Position numbers and translations under genes: made by a program. DNA of 64,000 bases from Bradyrhizobium sp. LHD-71 (GTDB lineage Bacteria; Pseudomonadota; Alphaproteobacteria; Rhizobiales; Xanthobacteraceae): NCBI RefSeq assembly GCF_031157255.1, contig NZ_JAVIFX010000005.1:124001-188000 (forward strand). The letters run 5' to 3'. Below the pieces are notes generated by a model, which saw only the letters and a list, made by a program, of their open reading frames with translations, was not told where the DNA came from and searched no databases. Positions 43,770-52,445 of this stretch are shown here, piece by piece; position 1 is the first letter of the stretch, and each line of letters begins with the position of its first letter.

Positions 43770-44234
43770 TTACGCCTCCACCGTGGCGAGCGTGGCTAGC
43801 GTGGCGAGCGGCGCGGAGCGATCGAAAGACTGGCCCATCGCGACGTGCACGGTGTCGATCCGGCCATCGCGTGGCGCCTTTACGGAGGTCTCGAGCTTCA
43901 TGCTCTCGATCACCAGCAATGTGTCGCCGCGCGCGACGGCCTCGCCCGCTTTCACCATCACCGTGACGACGGTGCCGGGCATCGGCGCCAAGATGGTGTC
44001 ATCGGTCGAGCCGTCGGCATGGCTGCCGTAGTAGGCAACCGGCTCGTGATAGCGGAACGTCTGCGCCTCACCGTCGAGCCAGACATGGATCGTATCGCCG
44101 TCGACCGCGACGATCGCGTCGTGATCATTCGTGATGCGGTAGCTGCAGTCGTCAACATGGACTCGGTAGGCGTCGGCCTCGCGCTGCGCGAAAACGCGAT
44201 ATTCCGTACCGTCGATCGAAAAAATGGCGCGCAT
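43770..44234 (-). CDS. Stand-alone biotin carboxyl carrier protein
   Basis: The 154-residue protein consists of an N-terminal beta-rich segment of about 75 residues, resembling the linker/BT region of acyl-CoA carboxylase alpha subunits (YRVHVDDCSYRI, HVWLDGEAQTFRY). A biotinyl domain follows (ILAPMPGTVVTVMVKAGEAV, ESMKLE with biotin on Lys113). In most such enzymes this is fused to BC; here it is a separate gene whose ATG shares one base with the BC stop (TGATG). It ends in a short ATL repeat before VEA. It would carry CO2 from the BC at 44234 to the CT at 42161. Confidence 0.92.
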   Translation of the reverse strand: MRAIFSIDGTEYRVFAQREADAYRVHVDDCSYRITNDHDAIVAVDGDTIHVWLDGEAQTFRYHEPVAYYGSHADGSTDDTILAPMPGTVVTVMVKAGEAVARGDTLLVIESMKLETSVKAPRDGRIDTVHVAMGQSFDRSAPLATLATLATVEA

Positions 44235-45739
44235 CAGTTTCGCCAGCCTCCCATCGCGTTGTGCGGCTGCGGGCCATCATCGGCGGCATCGCGGACGGGA
44301 CGGACCGAGAGTGCGCCGATCGCGAGCATCCGCCGCAGCGTCGCGGCAGAAACCGGCTCGGAGGCGATCTCGGGATGAGCATCAAGAAAACCGGTGTGGA
44401 TATCGCCCTCGCGAAACGCCGGATGCGCAACCAGGCGATGCAGGAAACTGACGTTGGTTTCGCAGCCGAGCAGCACGAACTGCTGAAGCGCCGACAACGC
44501 TCGCTGGCGTGCCTCTTCGCGATCCTTACCATGCACGATCAGCTTCGCGAGCATCGGATCAAAGGCGGTCGTGATCGCCTGGCCCTCGGTCACTCCAATA
44601 TCGAGCCGCAGACCAGGGCCACGGCCATCATGGATTTTCAACGCGCGGCCGGTGGTCGGCGCGAAACCCCGCGCCGGGCTTTCCGCATAGATGCGGCATT
44701 CGATGGCGTGACCCTGCGTCGCAATATCGGCCTGCGTGAAACCAAGCGGCTCATTTGCCGCAACCCGAAGCTGCTCCCGCACGAGATCGATGCCGGTAAC
44801 CATCTCGGTGACCGGATGCTCGACTTGCAGCCGTGTGTTCATTTCGAGAAAATAGAACTCGCCGGCCCCATAGATGAACTCAACCGTACCGGCATTGCGA
44901 TAGCCTGCCGCGCGCGCGATGCCTGCAGCCGTCTCGCAGATACGAGCACGCTCCGATGCCGACATTGCCGGCGACGGCGTTTCCTCGATGATCTTCTGAA
45001 AGCGCCGTTGCACAGAGCACTCACGCTCGAACAGATGCACGACATTGCCGTGGGCATCGCCCAACACCTGCACCTCGATATGACGCGGGTTTTCGATGTA
45101 GCGCTCGACATAGAGCCGGCCGTCACCGAAATAGCGCTGCCCTTCGCTTCGTGCGCGGACAATCTCTTCCGCAAGCACTGAGGCATCGCGCACGATGTGC
45201 ATGCCCTTGCCGCCTCCGCCGGCAGACGGCTTGATCAACAGCGGAAAGCCGACCGCCCTGGCGCGCTCGGTGAATGTCATCGGATCATCGTCCTCGATCG
45301 CCGACGGGGCAACCGGGAAGCCGTGCTTCTGCACAAACGCGCGCGCGCGCACCTTGTCACCCATCAGTTCGATCACTTCCGGTGTCGGACCGATGAAGGT
45401 GAGACCCGCGTCCGCGACCGCACGCGCAAATGCAGCGTTCTCCGAGAGAAAACCGTAGCCGGGATGGATGACGCCGGCGCCTGCTGCCCGCGCCGCGGCA
45501 ATGATCTGCGGGCCATCGAGATAGGCCGCCACCGGTGTCGCGCCCTTGATTTCGATCGCCTTGCTTGCGGCGCGTACCGCCGGCGCGTCGGAATCGACCG
45601 CGTGATGGATCACGACCGCCTTCAGATCCAGCGCCTCCACCGTCTTCAGGATGCGCAGCGCGATCTCGCCGCGGTTTGCGATCAGCACAGTATCGAACGG
45701 CCAGCCCGCAGCCGATATATGGCGTTGCGGCGCCGTCAT
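44234..45739 (-). CDS. Stand-alone biotin carboxylase subunit
   Basis: About 501 residues comprising only biotin carboxylase: VLIANRGEIALRIL, GYGFLSENAAFA, ATP-grasp GGGGKGM, HIEVQVLGD, EMNTRLQVEHPVTEMVTG and the C-terminal lid region. The protein ends without a biotinyl domain, which is supplied by the next gene. It uses ATP and bicarbonate to carboxylate biotin. The frame extends to 46039 inside the TetR gene; the ATG at 45739 overlaps the TetR stop as ATGA and starts the family's usual N-terminus after a 17-residue lead. Confidence 0.92.
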   Translation of the reverse strand: MTAPQRHISAAGWPFDTVLIANRGEIALRILKTVEALDLKAVVIHHAVDSDAPAVRAASKAIEIKGATPVAAYLDGPQIIAAARAAGAGVIHPGYGFLSENAAFARAVADAGLTFIGPTPEVIELMGDKVRARAFVQKHGFPVAPSAIEDDDPMTFTERARAVGFPLLIKPSAGGGGKGMHIVRDASVLAEEIVRARSEGQRYFGDGRLYVERYIENPRHIEVQVLGDAHGNVVHLFERECSVQRRFQKIIEETPSPAMSASERARICETAAGIARAAGYRNAGTVEFIYGAGEFYFLEMNTRLQVEHPVTEMVTGIDLVREQLRVAANEPLGFTQADIATQGHAIECRIYAESPARGFAPTTGRALKIHDGRGPGLRLDIGVTEGQAITTAFDPMLAKLIVHGKDREEARQRALSALQQFVLLGCETNVSFLHRLVAHPAFREGDIHTGFLDAHPEIASEPVSAATLRRMLAIGALSVRPVRDAADDGPQPHNAMGGWRN

Positions 45740-46353
45740 GTGCGCTTCCGACGGCCGCGCAAGGCGAGCCCGTTCACCAGCACGTCCGTCATTGCGCGTG
45801 CCACACGCGGCACGTCGACCGGCTTGCTGCCGTTGATGTGACGCCACGAGGTATGCTCGATCGCACCGAAGAGCATGTCGCGGACGAGCCGTGGGTCCAT
45901 GCCGGCGACGACCTCGCCGTCCGCAATCCCCTGATCCACGATCTTCAGCAGGATCGAGGTGTAGCGCCGATTGAGCTGCTGAATCGCCGAGCCGCGGTAA
46001 TCGCTTGCGGTACGGACTTCGGAGATGAACAGGCGGCACAGATCGCGATCGGCGATGAACACATGCAGATGCTCGCTGATGAGAACGTAGAGTCGGTCGG
46101 CGAATGTCCGGCCTTTTGCGATCTTCGGCTCGAGATCGGCAATGATGCGCTCATAGAAGCGCTCGAGCACTGTCTCGAGCAGATCCCGCTTGTTCTCGAA
46201 ATACTTGTAGATCAGCCCGTCGGAGATGTCGGCGGCGCGGGCGATGTCGGTGATCGAAGCGGTGGAGTAGCCGTTTTCGGCGAACACCCGCGTGGCCGCG
46301 GCGAGGATCGCGTCATAGCGGTCGCGCATGCGCTGCGGGCTGATCGCAGGCAT
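45736..46353 (-). CDS. TetR-family regulator of module 3
   Basis: The 205-residue protein has a TetR helix-turn-helix (ILAAATRVFAENGYSTASITDIARAADISDGLIYKYF, residues 16-52) and a helical ligand-binding domain (FISEVRTASDYRGSAIQQLNRRY, MLFGAIEHTSWRHING). It leads the minus-strand operon and diverges from the acyl-CoA dehydrogenase gene at 46533. An inverted repeat between them suggests that it controls both directions, in the manner of AtuR or LiuR-type regulators of isoprenoid-acid catabolism. The ligand is probably an acyl-CoA. Confidence 0.92.
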   Translation of the reverse strand: MPAISPQRMRDRYDAILAAATRVFAENGYSTASITDIARAADISDGLIYKYFENKRDLLETVLERFYERIIADLEPKIAKGRTFADRLYVLISEHLHVFIADRDLCRLFISEVRTASDYRGSAIQQLNRRYTSILLKIVDQGIADGEVVAGMDPRLVRDMLFGAIEHTSWRHINGSKPVDVPRVARAMTDVLVNGLALRGRRKRT

Positions 46354-46457
46354 CAGGCGACTTCGAATTCACGACGGCGAAATGCCCACGCGACCATAAG
46401 CTGGTGTTCCCTCCATGATCGGGGTGGGATTCGATCCTCCCCCTCTTGATTAGCCAT

Positions 46458-46486
46458 AATGAATACGCTTCATTTTGGTTTGTCAA
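46458..46486 (-). promoter_or_regulatory. Module 3 promoter with AATGAA palindrome
   Basis: On the minus strand TTGACA (46481-46486) lies 17 bp from TTCATT (46458-46463), the best promoter for the TetR operon. The palindrome AATGAA/TTCATT (46458-46463 and 46469-46474, 5-nt centre) lies in the spacer and -10 box, as expected for a TetR operator. The divergent dehydrogenase gene probably shares this site. Confidence 0.55.
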
Positions 46487-46532
46487 CGCGATGGCCGCTT
46501 GAAGCAGCCGCGAGACCACAGGGAGGACGTCG

Positions 46533-47738
46533 ATGATGGTTGATCAACTGCAGCTGAACTCATTGGCCTCGCACGGTTTTCGCCTATCCGCCGCCCAGCA
46601 AGAGATTCTCGACACGGCAGACCGGTTCGCCGCGGGCGAGCTTTACCCGCTGCAGAAAAGAATGGACGACGAAGAGTGGTGGCCGCCGCAGACGATGCCG
46701 GCGCTGGCGCGCATGGGCTTTCTCGGGGTCACGGTTCCGACCGAGCTCGGCGGCCTGGACGCCGACTTCTTCACGTCGGGTCTAATCACACAAGGACTTG
46801 CACGCTGGAATCCGGCGGTCGCGCTGAGCTACGTGGCCCACGAGAACCTGTGCCTAAACAACATCGCACGTAACGGTTCGGATGCGGTGCGCCGGCGCTA
46901 TCTGCCAAAGCTCTGCAGCGGCAAGGCAATCGGCGCGCTCGGTTTGACCGAACCGGGCGCCGGCTCCGATGCGCTCGGCTCAATGGCAACCACCGCGCGG
47001 CGGGACGGCGATGACTACGTGCTCAACGGCCGCAAGCTCTTCATCACCAACGGACCGGTGGCCGACGTCCTGCTCGTCTACGCCAAGACCGACAAGCAGA
47101 AAGGCCCAAAAGGCATCTCGGCTTTTGTGATCGAGAAGGGTTTTCCCGGATTCCAGATCGCTCAGAAGCTCGACAAGATGGGCTTTCGCGGCAGCACGAC
47201 GGCCGAACTCGTGTTCGATGATTGCCGCGTGCCCGCCGACAACCGCGTCGGCGAGGAGAACGCGGGCGTCGCCGTCGTGATGAGCGGGCTCGACCTCGAA
47301 CGCGCTATCGTCGCGATGATCAATCTCGGCATGGCCGAACGTGCGTTCGCACTTGCCCTCGACTATGCAAAGGCGCGCAAGCAATTCGGCAAGCTCATCG
47401 GCGAGTTTCAGCTCGTCCAGGCCAAGCTTGCCGACATGTATACGACGATCGAGACGATGCGCACCTATTGCTATCGCACCCTCGCCGAAGCAAACGACCT
47501 CGAGATCGGCAGCGGAGGTCGCGGCAACATTCACATGCTCACCGCATCCTGCATACTTTATGCGGCGGAAGGTTGCACGCGCGTGATCGGCGATGCCGTG
47601 CAGATTTTCGGCGGCGCCGGATATATGCGCGAGTCCGAGATCAACCGGCTCTACCGCGCGACAAAGCTTCTGGAAATCGGCGCCGGAACGACGGAGATTC
47701 GCAAACTGATCATCGGCGGTGAATTGATGCGTGATTGA
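46533..47738 (+). CDS. Isovaleryl-type acyl-CoA dehydrogenase
   Basis: The 401-residue flavoenzyme has LTEPGAGSD (139-146), GRKLFITNG, GFRGSTTAELVFDDCRVP, MSGLDLERAIVA, KARKQFGKLIGEFQLVQAKLADMYT and IFGGAGYMRESEINRLYR. The Glu of DLERA (Glu256) sits where isovaleryl-CoA dehydrogenase has its catalytic base, while the usual C-terminal site reads IGAGTTEI with Ala, as in that subgroup. It should oxidise a 3-methyl-branched acyl-CoA (isovaleryl-, citronellyl- or similar) to the 2-enoyl-CoA, giving the substrate for a carboxylase. GGGAGG precedes the ATG by six nt. It is divergent from TetR and ends 1 nt before the convergent SDR gene. Confidence 0.92.
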   Translation: MMVDQLQLNSLASHGFRLSAAQQEILDTADRFAAGELYPLQKRMDDEEWWPPQTMPALARMGFLGVTVPTELGGLDADFFTSGLITQGLARWNPAVALSYVAHENLCLNNIARNGSDAVRRRYLPKLCSGKAIGALGLTEPGAGSDALGSMATTARRDGDDYVLNGRKLFITNGPVADVLLVYAKTDKQKGPKGISAFVIEKGFPGFQIAQKLDKMGFRGSTTAELVFDDCRVPADNRVGEENAGVAVVMSGLDLERAIVAMINLGMAERAFALALDYAKARKQFGKLIGEFQLVQAKLADMYTTIETMRTYCYRTLAEANDLEIGSGGRGNIHMLTASCILYAAEGCTRVIGDAVQIFGGAGYMRESEINRLYRATKLLEIGAGTTEIRKLIIGGELMRD

Positions 47739-48584
47739 TCATTCGGAGAACCAGGTGGGCCGCGGAATGGTCCACTGGTCGCCCCAGACCTGATTGCCGC
47801 CGTCAACCGTCACGACCTCGCCCGTCATGAAGGCACCGGAGGGGCCTGCGAGATAGCAGACCGCGTTTGCGATGTCGCAGACGTCGCCAAAGCGCTTCAT
47901 GAGGTTCGTCCTCGGCATGTCGCGGCGGGCCTCTTCAGGATAGACCTCCATTCCCTCGGTCGAGATGATGCCCGGCGCCACGCAGTTGACCCGGATGCCG
48001 AGCGGCGCCCATTCGATGGCGACCGTCTTTGACCCATAGATGACGCCGGCGCGTGCCGCACAAGTGTGCGCGACGCCTGGCATGCCGCGACTGACGACGG
48101 CGACGATATTCACGATCGCGCCTCCACGCTTCGCGTCACGCCAGCGGCGCGCCGCCTGTTGCATCATGTACCAGGTGCCGTTCAAGTTGGTGTCGATGAC
48201 CGCATTCCAGCCTTTCGGCGAGAAGTCGATCGCGGCTTGCGGGAACTGCCCGCCGGCGTTGTTCACGACGACATCCAGCGTGCCGAAAGTCTCCCATACG
48301 GTATCATAAAGTCGTGCCACCGCGTCCGGATCGCGGATCGACATCGGCCGGACAAGCACATCGGCGCCCAACGCGCGCAGCTTGCCGGCAGTCTCGTTCA
48401 GCCGTCCTTCATCTCGACCGCACAGTGCGACCTTCGCACCGAGGCGCGCGAAGTGAAACGCGATCGCCTTGCCGATGCCACGTCCGGCACCGGAAACGAG
48501 GGCGACCTGCCCCTCGAACAAGCCATCGCGAAACGTCAGAGGCATCGTGGCAAGTTCATCGTCACTGCGGCCAAACTGAGTCAT
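47739..48584 (-). CDS. SDR-family oxidoreductase lacking the YxxxK pair
   Basis: The 281-residue Rossmann protein has the cofactor motif SGAGRGIGKA, DVVVNNAGG and the C-terminal GEVVTVDGG of classical short-chain dehydrogenases. In the active-site helix, however, the aligned sequence is TCAARAGV, so both the catalytic Tyr and Lys are replaced. This resembles 2,4-dienoyl-CoA reductase-type SDRs, which lack the standard Tyr. A role as dienoyl- or hydroxyacyl-CoA reductase in isoprenoid-acid oxidation (compare AtuB/AtuG) is inference. It is last in the minus-strand set and overlaps the MaoC gene by 4 nt. Confidence 0.85.
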   Translation of the reverse strand: MTQFGRSDDELATMPLTFRDGLFEGQVALVSGAGRGIGKAIAFHFARLGAKVALCGRDEGRLNETAGKLRALGADVLVRPMSIRDPDAVARLYDTVWETFGTLDVVVNNAGGQFPQAAIDFSPKGWNAVIDTNLNGTWYMMQQAARRWRDAKRGGAIVNIVAVVSRGMPGVAHTCAARAGVIYGSKTVAIEWAPLGIRVNCVAPGIISTEGMEVYPEEARRDMPRTNLMKRFGDVCDIANAVCYLAGPSGAFMTGEVVTVDGGNQVWGDQWTIPRPTWFSE

Positions 48585-49027
48585 GTCCGTCCTTTCGTCC
48601 GCACAAGCACGTTTGCGACGCCGGTCTGCACATTCTCGTCGCGCTGGTTGCGGACGTCGAGCTGCAGCGTGACGACACCTCGGTCGGGCCTTCTGGTCGG
48701 CCTCTTCTCCAGCACGGTCACCAGCGCCGCTATGGTATCGCCCGGCCGCACCGGCTTCATGAACTTCCAGGAAATGTCGAGCAGACCAAGCACCGTGCCA
48801 TCCATCAGACCCGCGCGCGAGGCGAGGCCAAACGTCATTCCGACGACCATCGGCCCATGGGTGATGCGGCCACCGAAATCGCTCTCCTGCGCGAATACTT
48901 CATCCATATGCAGCGGGTTGAAATCGGCCGTGAGCCCGGCGAACGTGGAGATATCTGCGTCGACGACAGTGCGACGCGGCGTGTCGAAGTGCTGCCCGAC
49001 CTCGAACTCCTCGTAGTGGCGCCCCAT
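48581..49027 (-). CDS. MaoC-family (R)-enoyl-CoA hydratase
   Basis: The 148-residue hot-dog protein holds a full hydratase-2 motif: FAGLTADFNPLHMDEVFA, with the catalytic Asp and His at about residues 35 and 40, and FGGRITHGPMVVGM. It hydrates 2-enoyl-CoAs to (R)-3-hydroxyacyl-CoAs. Unlike the MaoC protein at 17249, it keeps the catalytic Asp. Its ATG shares one base with the stop of the ligase gene upstream, and it overlaps the SDR gene by 4 nt. Confidence 0.9.
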   Translation of the reverse strand: MGRHYEEFEVGQHFDTPRRTVVDADISTFAGLTADFNPLHMDEVFAQESDFGGRITHGPMVVGMTFGLASRAGLMDGTVLGLLDISWKFMKPVRPGDTIAALVTVLEKRPTRRPDRGVVTLQLDVRNQRDENVQTGVANVLVRTKGRT

Positions 49028-50661
49028 CAGGTGTCCTTCCGCTCGGTGCGCGTCTTGCGCGCACGCAGATCGAACATGCCCGACAGCGCCCGCGGATCGG
49101 CCCCGCCGGGGAAAATCTGGTGCTTCTGGATCTTCTGCGTGCCGGTCGTAGGTAGCGTGTCGGTGAAATAGATCCAGCCCGGCGCCTTGAAGTAGGCAAG
49201 CTGCGCGTAGCAGTGACGGAACAGCACGTCGGCTTTCGCCTCACGCTCCCGGTCGTCATGCAACACGACGCATGCCAGCACTTCCTCTTCCCGCGTCTCG
49301 TCCGGGACGGCGAGCACCGCGACCTGCTTCACGGCTGCATGCGCCTGCAACGTGGCCTCGACCTCGGCGGCGGCAATGTTTTCACCGGAGCGGCGGATGA
49401 TGTTCTTCTTGCGATCGACAAAATGCAACATGCCGTCGGGATCCTGCTGCACGGTGTCGCCGGTGTGAAACCAGTTGCCACGCCAGGCGTGCGCAGTCGC
49501 GGCCTCGTCCTTCAAGTATCCCGAATAGAAGCCGCGCCGCGGCGTTTCGACTGAATGGCGCAGGACCATCTCTCCAGGCACACCGCGCGGTACGTCGTTG
49601 TCGTTTTCATCGACGACGCGCACCTCTATCCCCGGCACCGGACGGCCGAAGGCCCGAGTTCCGACCTGGCGCGGCGGCTGGTTGTCGAACAGTAGCCGCA
49701 CCATCTCGGTCATGCCCCACACTTCGATGAGCGGAAAGCCGAAGCGCTGCTCGAACGTGGCGTGAAGCTGCGGCTCGACACCCGCGCCGATGGCGAAACG
49801 CACCGCGTGCCCACGCTCTTCCTCGCCTGCCAGTCGCCCGAGCAGCAGCGGAACGATCACGCCGAGATAATGCACAACCGTCGCGGCCGTCTCTTTCACC
49901 TCGCTCCACCAGCGATTGGGATGAAACCGGTCCGGCTGAATCTGGCAGCTCCCGTTCAGCATCGCACCGTAAAACGAGACGACCGCGGAATTGCAGTGGT
50001 AGACTGGCAGTGGATTGTAGATGCGGTCTCCCTCGGGCCGGAACGTCGCGAGCCCGCCGCCGTTGGCATACCAGGCCCCCGAAGCAAGTTCATAACCGTG
50101 CGACAGCATGCAGCCCTTCGGGCGCCCTGTCGTGCCCGACGTGTAGAGGATGCTTGCCTCACTTTCCGCCGTGATAGGACGATTCCCGGCGCTGGTGCGC
50201 GCAGGCGGAAGCGCCGAACCGTCATCGAACACGACGATCGGCGGGCGATGCGCGCTCACATTCATTCCGGCTTCAAGCTGCTCGCGCCGCTCAGGCGCGG
50301 CGAGCGCTAATACGGGCTCCGAATGCTCCAGCAGATAAGCGATCTCGTTCGCACGGTAGTCCGGGTTGATCGGCACTGCGGACACACCGAGGCTGTTGAG
50401 TGCCAGCTTGTGCAGGAAGTATTCGGGCCGATTGTCGAGCAACACGGCCACACGATGTCCGGGCCCGAATCCGGCGGAGCGATAGCGTGCAACCAGCGCG
50501 CTCACTTCGCGCCCTGCCTGCGCAAATGAGATCTCGTAGCCGTTCTGGTGATAGGGCCGATGCGCACCTTTGGGCACCGCCAGGAACGGACGCGCTCCAT
50601 ACGCCTGCTGGGCGGCCGCGAACGCCTCGCCAATCGTCGTGCTGTCGTCGATTTCAATCAT
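49027..50661 (-). CDS. CaiC-like acyl-CoA synthetase
   Basis: The 544-residue adenylate-forming enzyme has P-loop YTSGTTGRPKGCM, EVWGMTEMVRLLFD, GNWFHTGDTVQQD, DRKKNIIRRSGENIAAAEVE and the catalytic Lys near TTGTQKIQKH. It is about 100 residues shorter than the two ligases in the Liv operons and resembles crotonobetaine/carnitine or medium-chain ligases. It would activate an acid made or imported by module 3, a role comparable to AtuH. It overlaps the AtuA-like gene by 4 nt. Confidence 0.9.
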   Translation of the reverse strand: MIEIDDSTTIGEAFAAAQQAYGARPFLAVPKGAHRPYHQNGYEISFAQAGREVSALVARYRSAGFGPGHRVAVLLDNRPEYFLHKLALNSLGVSAVPINPDYRANEIAYLLEHSEPVLALAAPERREQLEAGMNVSAHRPPIVVFDDGSALPPARTSAGNRPITAESEASILYTSGTTGRPKGCMLSHGYELASGAWYANGGGLATFRPEGDRIYNPLPVYHCNSAVVSFYGAMLNGSCQIQPDRFHPNRWWSEVKETAATVVHYLGVIVPLLLGRLAGEEERGHAVRFAIGAGVEPQLHATFEQRFGFPLIEVWGMTEMVRLLFDNQPPRQVGTRAFGRPVPGIEVRVVDENDNDVPRGVPGEMVLRHSVETPRRGFYSGYLKDEAATAHAWRGNWFHTGDTVQQDPDGMLHFVDRKKNIIRRSGENIAAAEVEATLQAHAAVKQVAVLAVPDETREEEVLACVVLHDDREREAKADVLFRHCYAQLAYFKAPGWIYFTDTLPTTGTQKIQKHQIFPGGADPRALSGMFDLRARKTRTERKDT

Positions 50662-52445
50662 CGGGTAGCCATCATTAGCTGATCGGCAAGCGTTCGCGGA
50701 ATGGCGATGGGGAAATCCATCAGCATCTGCGCGAAAGCCTTGCCTTGGGGATCGATGCGCAGCGATGCGACACCGCCACCGCCGAGCGCGTCGTGCAGGA
50801 CGAAATTGAGCGCATTCATGCCCGGCAGATCGTAGCGGTCGACACGCGTTACACCGGTCTGAGCGAAGAAGGCTGCTACGGCCTCCGGGGTTAGCGCGGC
50901 GCGCAACCAGGGCATATATTCCGTGCGTCGTGCAAGTATCCCGATGTTTGCAGTATTGCCTTTGTCGCCACTACGGCCCACGGCGAGCGCGATCAGCGGC
51001 GCGCTGGCATCGGCTACCTCTGCCGGCGCACTTTGGTACGGCTCGTCGGCGCTGGGCGAAAGCCGTGCCGACGCCGCAAAGGGCACCTCGAACTCCCCGC
51101 CGCAGATCGCAACACGCGGTGTCAGGCTCGCCTTCGGCCACAGGAACGAGAACAACCGCATGACCGGCTGCACGGCCGGCCGGCCGGCGAAGAACCCGGT
51201 GAGCCCTTGCGCCATCGAAGACGCTGCCGGTGCGATCTCGCGCGCGAGAATTTCGAGCGCTTTCTCGCTCGCGTGCCGTGCGCCGATCTTCAGCACGACC
51301 TCGCGGGCTGCGCTGCTTTGGGCTGCGGCGCCATACACCGCTTCGGTGCCGAGCACCTCCAGCGAGGTTTCGGTAAAATCGCCTAGCCCGCGCTCGGCGA
51401 GCAGACGTCGCACGCGAGCGAGGATCGCCTCGCCCGCGTGCTGCGCCTTCGGCCCAGCATCGCGTCCCGCAATCGTCACGGTGCCGATCGTGCGAAAGCC
51501 GTCATGCCACGTCGCGCTGACTTTCAGCTCGGCCGTCGGTGGCCGACCACGCGCCCCGCTGACGCTTACGCGGTTTGCTCCGTCCGCAACGATGGTTACC
51601 GCGCGGAAATCGCACACGACATCCGGCAGCACATAGGCCACGGGATCTCCGATCTCGTAGAGCATCTGCTCACCGACGGATAGCGGCGAAACGAGACCGC
51701 CGGTCCCCTCCGCTTTGGTGATCGTGAAGGTCCCGTCCGCGGCACAGTCGGCGATCGGCAAGCCCATGTCGTCCCAGCCGGGTACGTCACGCCAGTCCGT
51801 GAACAATCCTCCGGTCACCTGCGCGGAGCATTCGATCAGGTGTCCGGCCAGACTTGCCTGCGCAAGCTTGTCGTAGTCGCTCCACGACCAGCCAAAGGCG
51901 TGCACAAGCGCGCCGAGCGTCACCGCCGAATCGACACAACGGCCGGTGATCACCACATCTGCGCCGCGGTCGAGCGCGGCCGCGATCGGCTGCGCGCCGA
52001 AATAAGCGTTTGCGCTCAAGAGCCTTTCCGGCAGCGCTGCGCCGCTGAACATCTCGCGCGCGTCCGCCGCACGGATCGTGTCGATCTGTGCCATCACGTC
52101 GTCGCCGGTGACGACGGCGATCTTGAGTGGGACGCCGACCGCCTCAGCGCGTTTCGCCAACGCTGCCGCGCAGGCGACAGGATTGACACCACCCGCGTTC
52201 GAGACGACGCGAATGCCGCGCCGTCTGATCTCCGGCAGCAACGGGGCGACCATCTCGACGAAATCGGGAACGTAGCCAAGCTCCGCCTTGCGCGCACGGA
52301 CGCGCGCGAGCAGCGACATTGTGACCTCGGCGAGATAGTCGAACACAAGGAAGTCAATCTCACCGCGCATCACAAGCTGGCCTGCGCCTTCGAGGCTGTC
52401 ACCCCAAAAGCCAGCGGCACCGCCGATGCGGATGGTCTTTGCCAT
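50658..52445 (-). CDS. atuA: AtuA-family protein (DUF1446)
   Basis: About 595 residues. Residues 1-360 form the DUF1446/AtuA core (IRIGGAAGFWGDS, SNAGGVNPVACA, VVITGRCVDSAVTLGAL, HLIECSAQVTGGLFTDW), and the C-terminal ~110 residues (LIALAVGRSGDKGNTANIGIL, ALGGGGVASLRID) form the AtuA-like ferredoxin-fold domain. AtuA is required for growth on citronellol/geraniol in pseudomonads, but its reaction is not known. Together with the branched acyl-CoA dehydrogenase, hydratases, ligase and carboxylase it points to acyclic isoprenoid-acid degradation. Two ATGs overlap the hydratase stop (52448 and 52445); the second is used. The frame upstream belongs to the hydratase. Confidence 0.88.
   Translation of the reverse strand: MAKTIRIGGAAGFWGDSLEGAGQLVMRGEIDFLVFDYLAEVTMSLLARVRARKAELGYVPDFVEMVAPLLPEIRRRGIRVVSNAGGVNPVACAAALAKRAEAVGVPLKIAVVTGDDVMAQIDTIRAADAREMFSGAALPERLLSANAYFGAQPIAAALDRGADVVITGRCVDSAVTLGALVHAFGWSWSDYDKLAQASLAGHLIECSAQVTGGLFTDWRDVPGWDDMGLPIADCAADGTFTITKAEGTGGLVSPLSVGEQMLYEIGDPVAYVLPDVVCDFRAVTIVADGANRVSVSGARGRPPTAELKVSATWHDGFRTIGTVTIAGRDAGPKAQHAGEAILARVRRLLAERGLGDFTETSLEVLGTEAVYGAAAQSSAAREVVLKIGARHASEKALEILAREIAPAASSMAQGLTGFFAGRPAVQPVMRLFSFLWPKASLTPRVAICGGEFEVPFAASARLSPSADEPYQSAPAEVADASAPLIALAVGRSGDKGNTANIGILARRTEYMPWLRAALTPEAVAAFFAQTGVTRVDRYDLPGMNALNFVLHDALGGGGVASLRIDPQGKAFAQMLMDFPIAIPRTLADQLMMATR

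Noticed and set aside
44234-46039. Biotin carboxylase frame extended by 100 codons upstream
   Set aside because: The extension overlaps the TetR gene, is Arg/Gly-rich shadow sequence, and the ATG at 45739 couples to the TetR stop.
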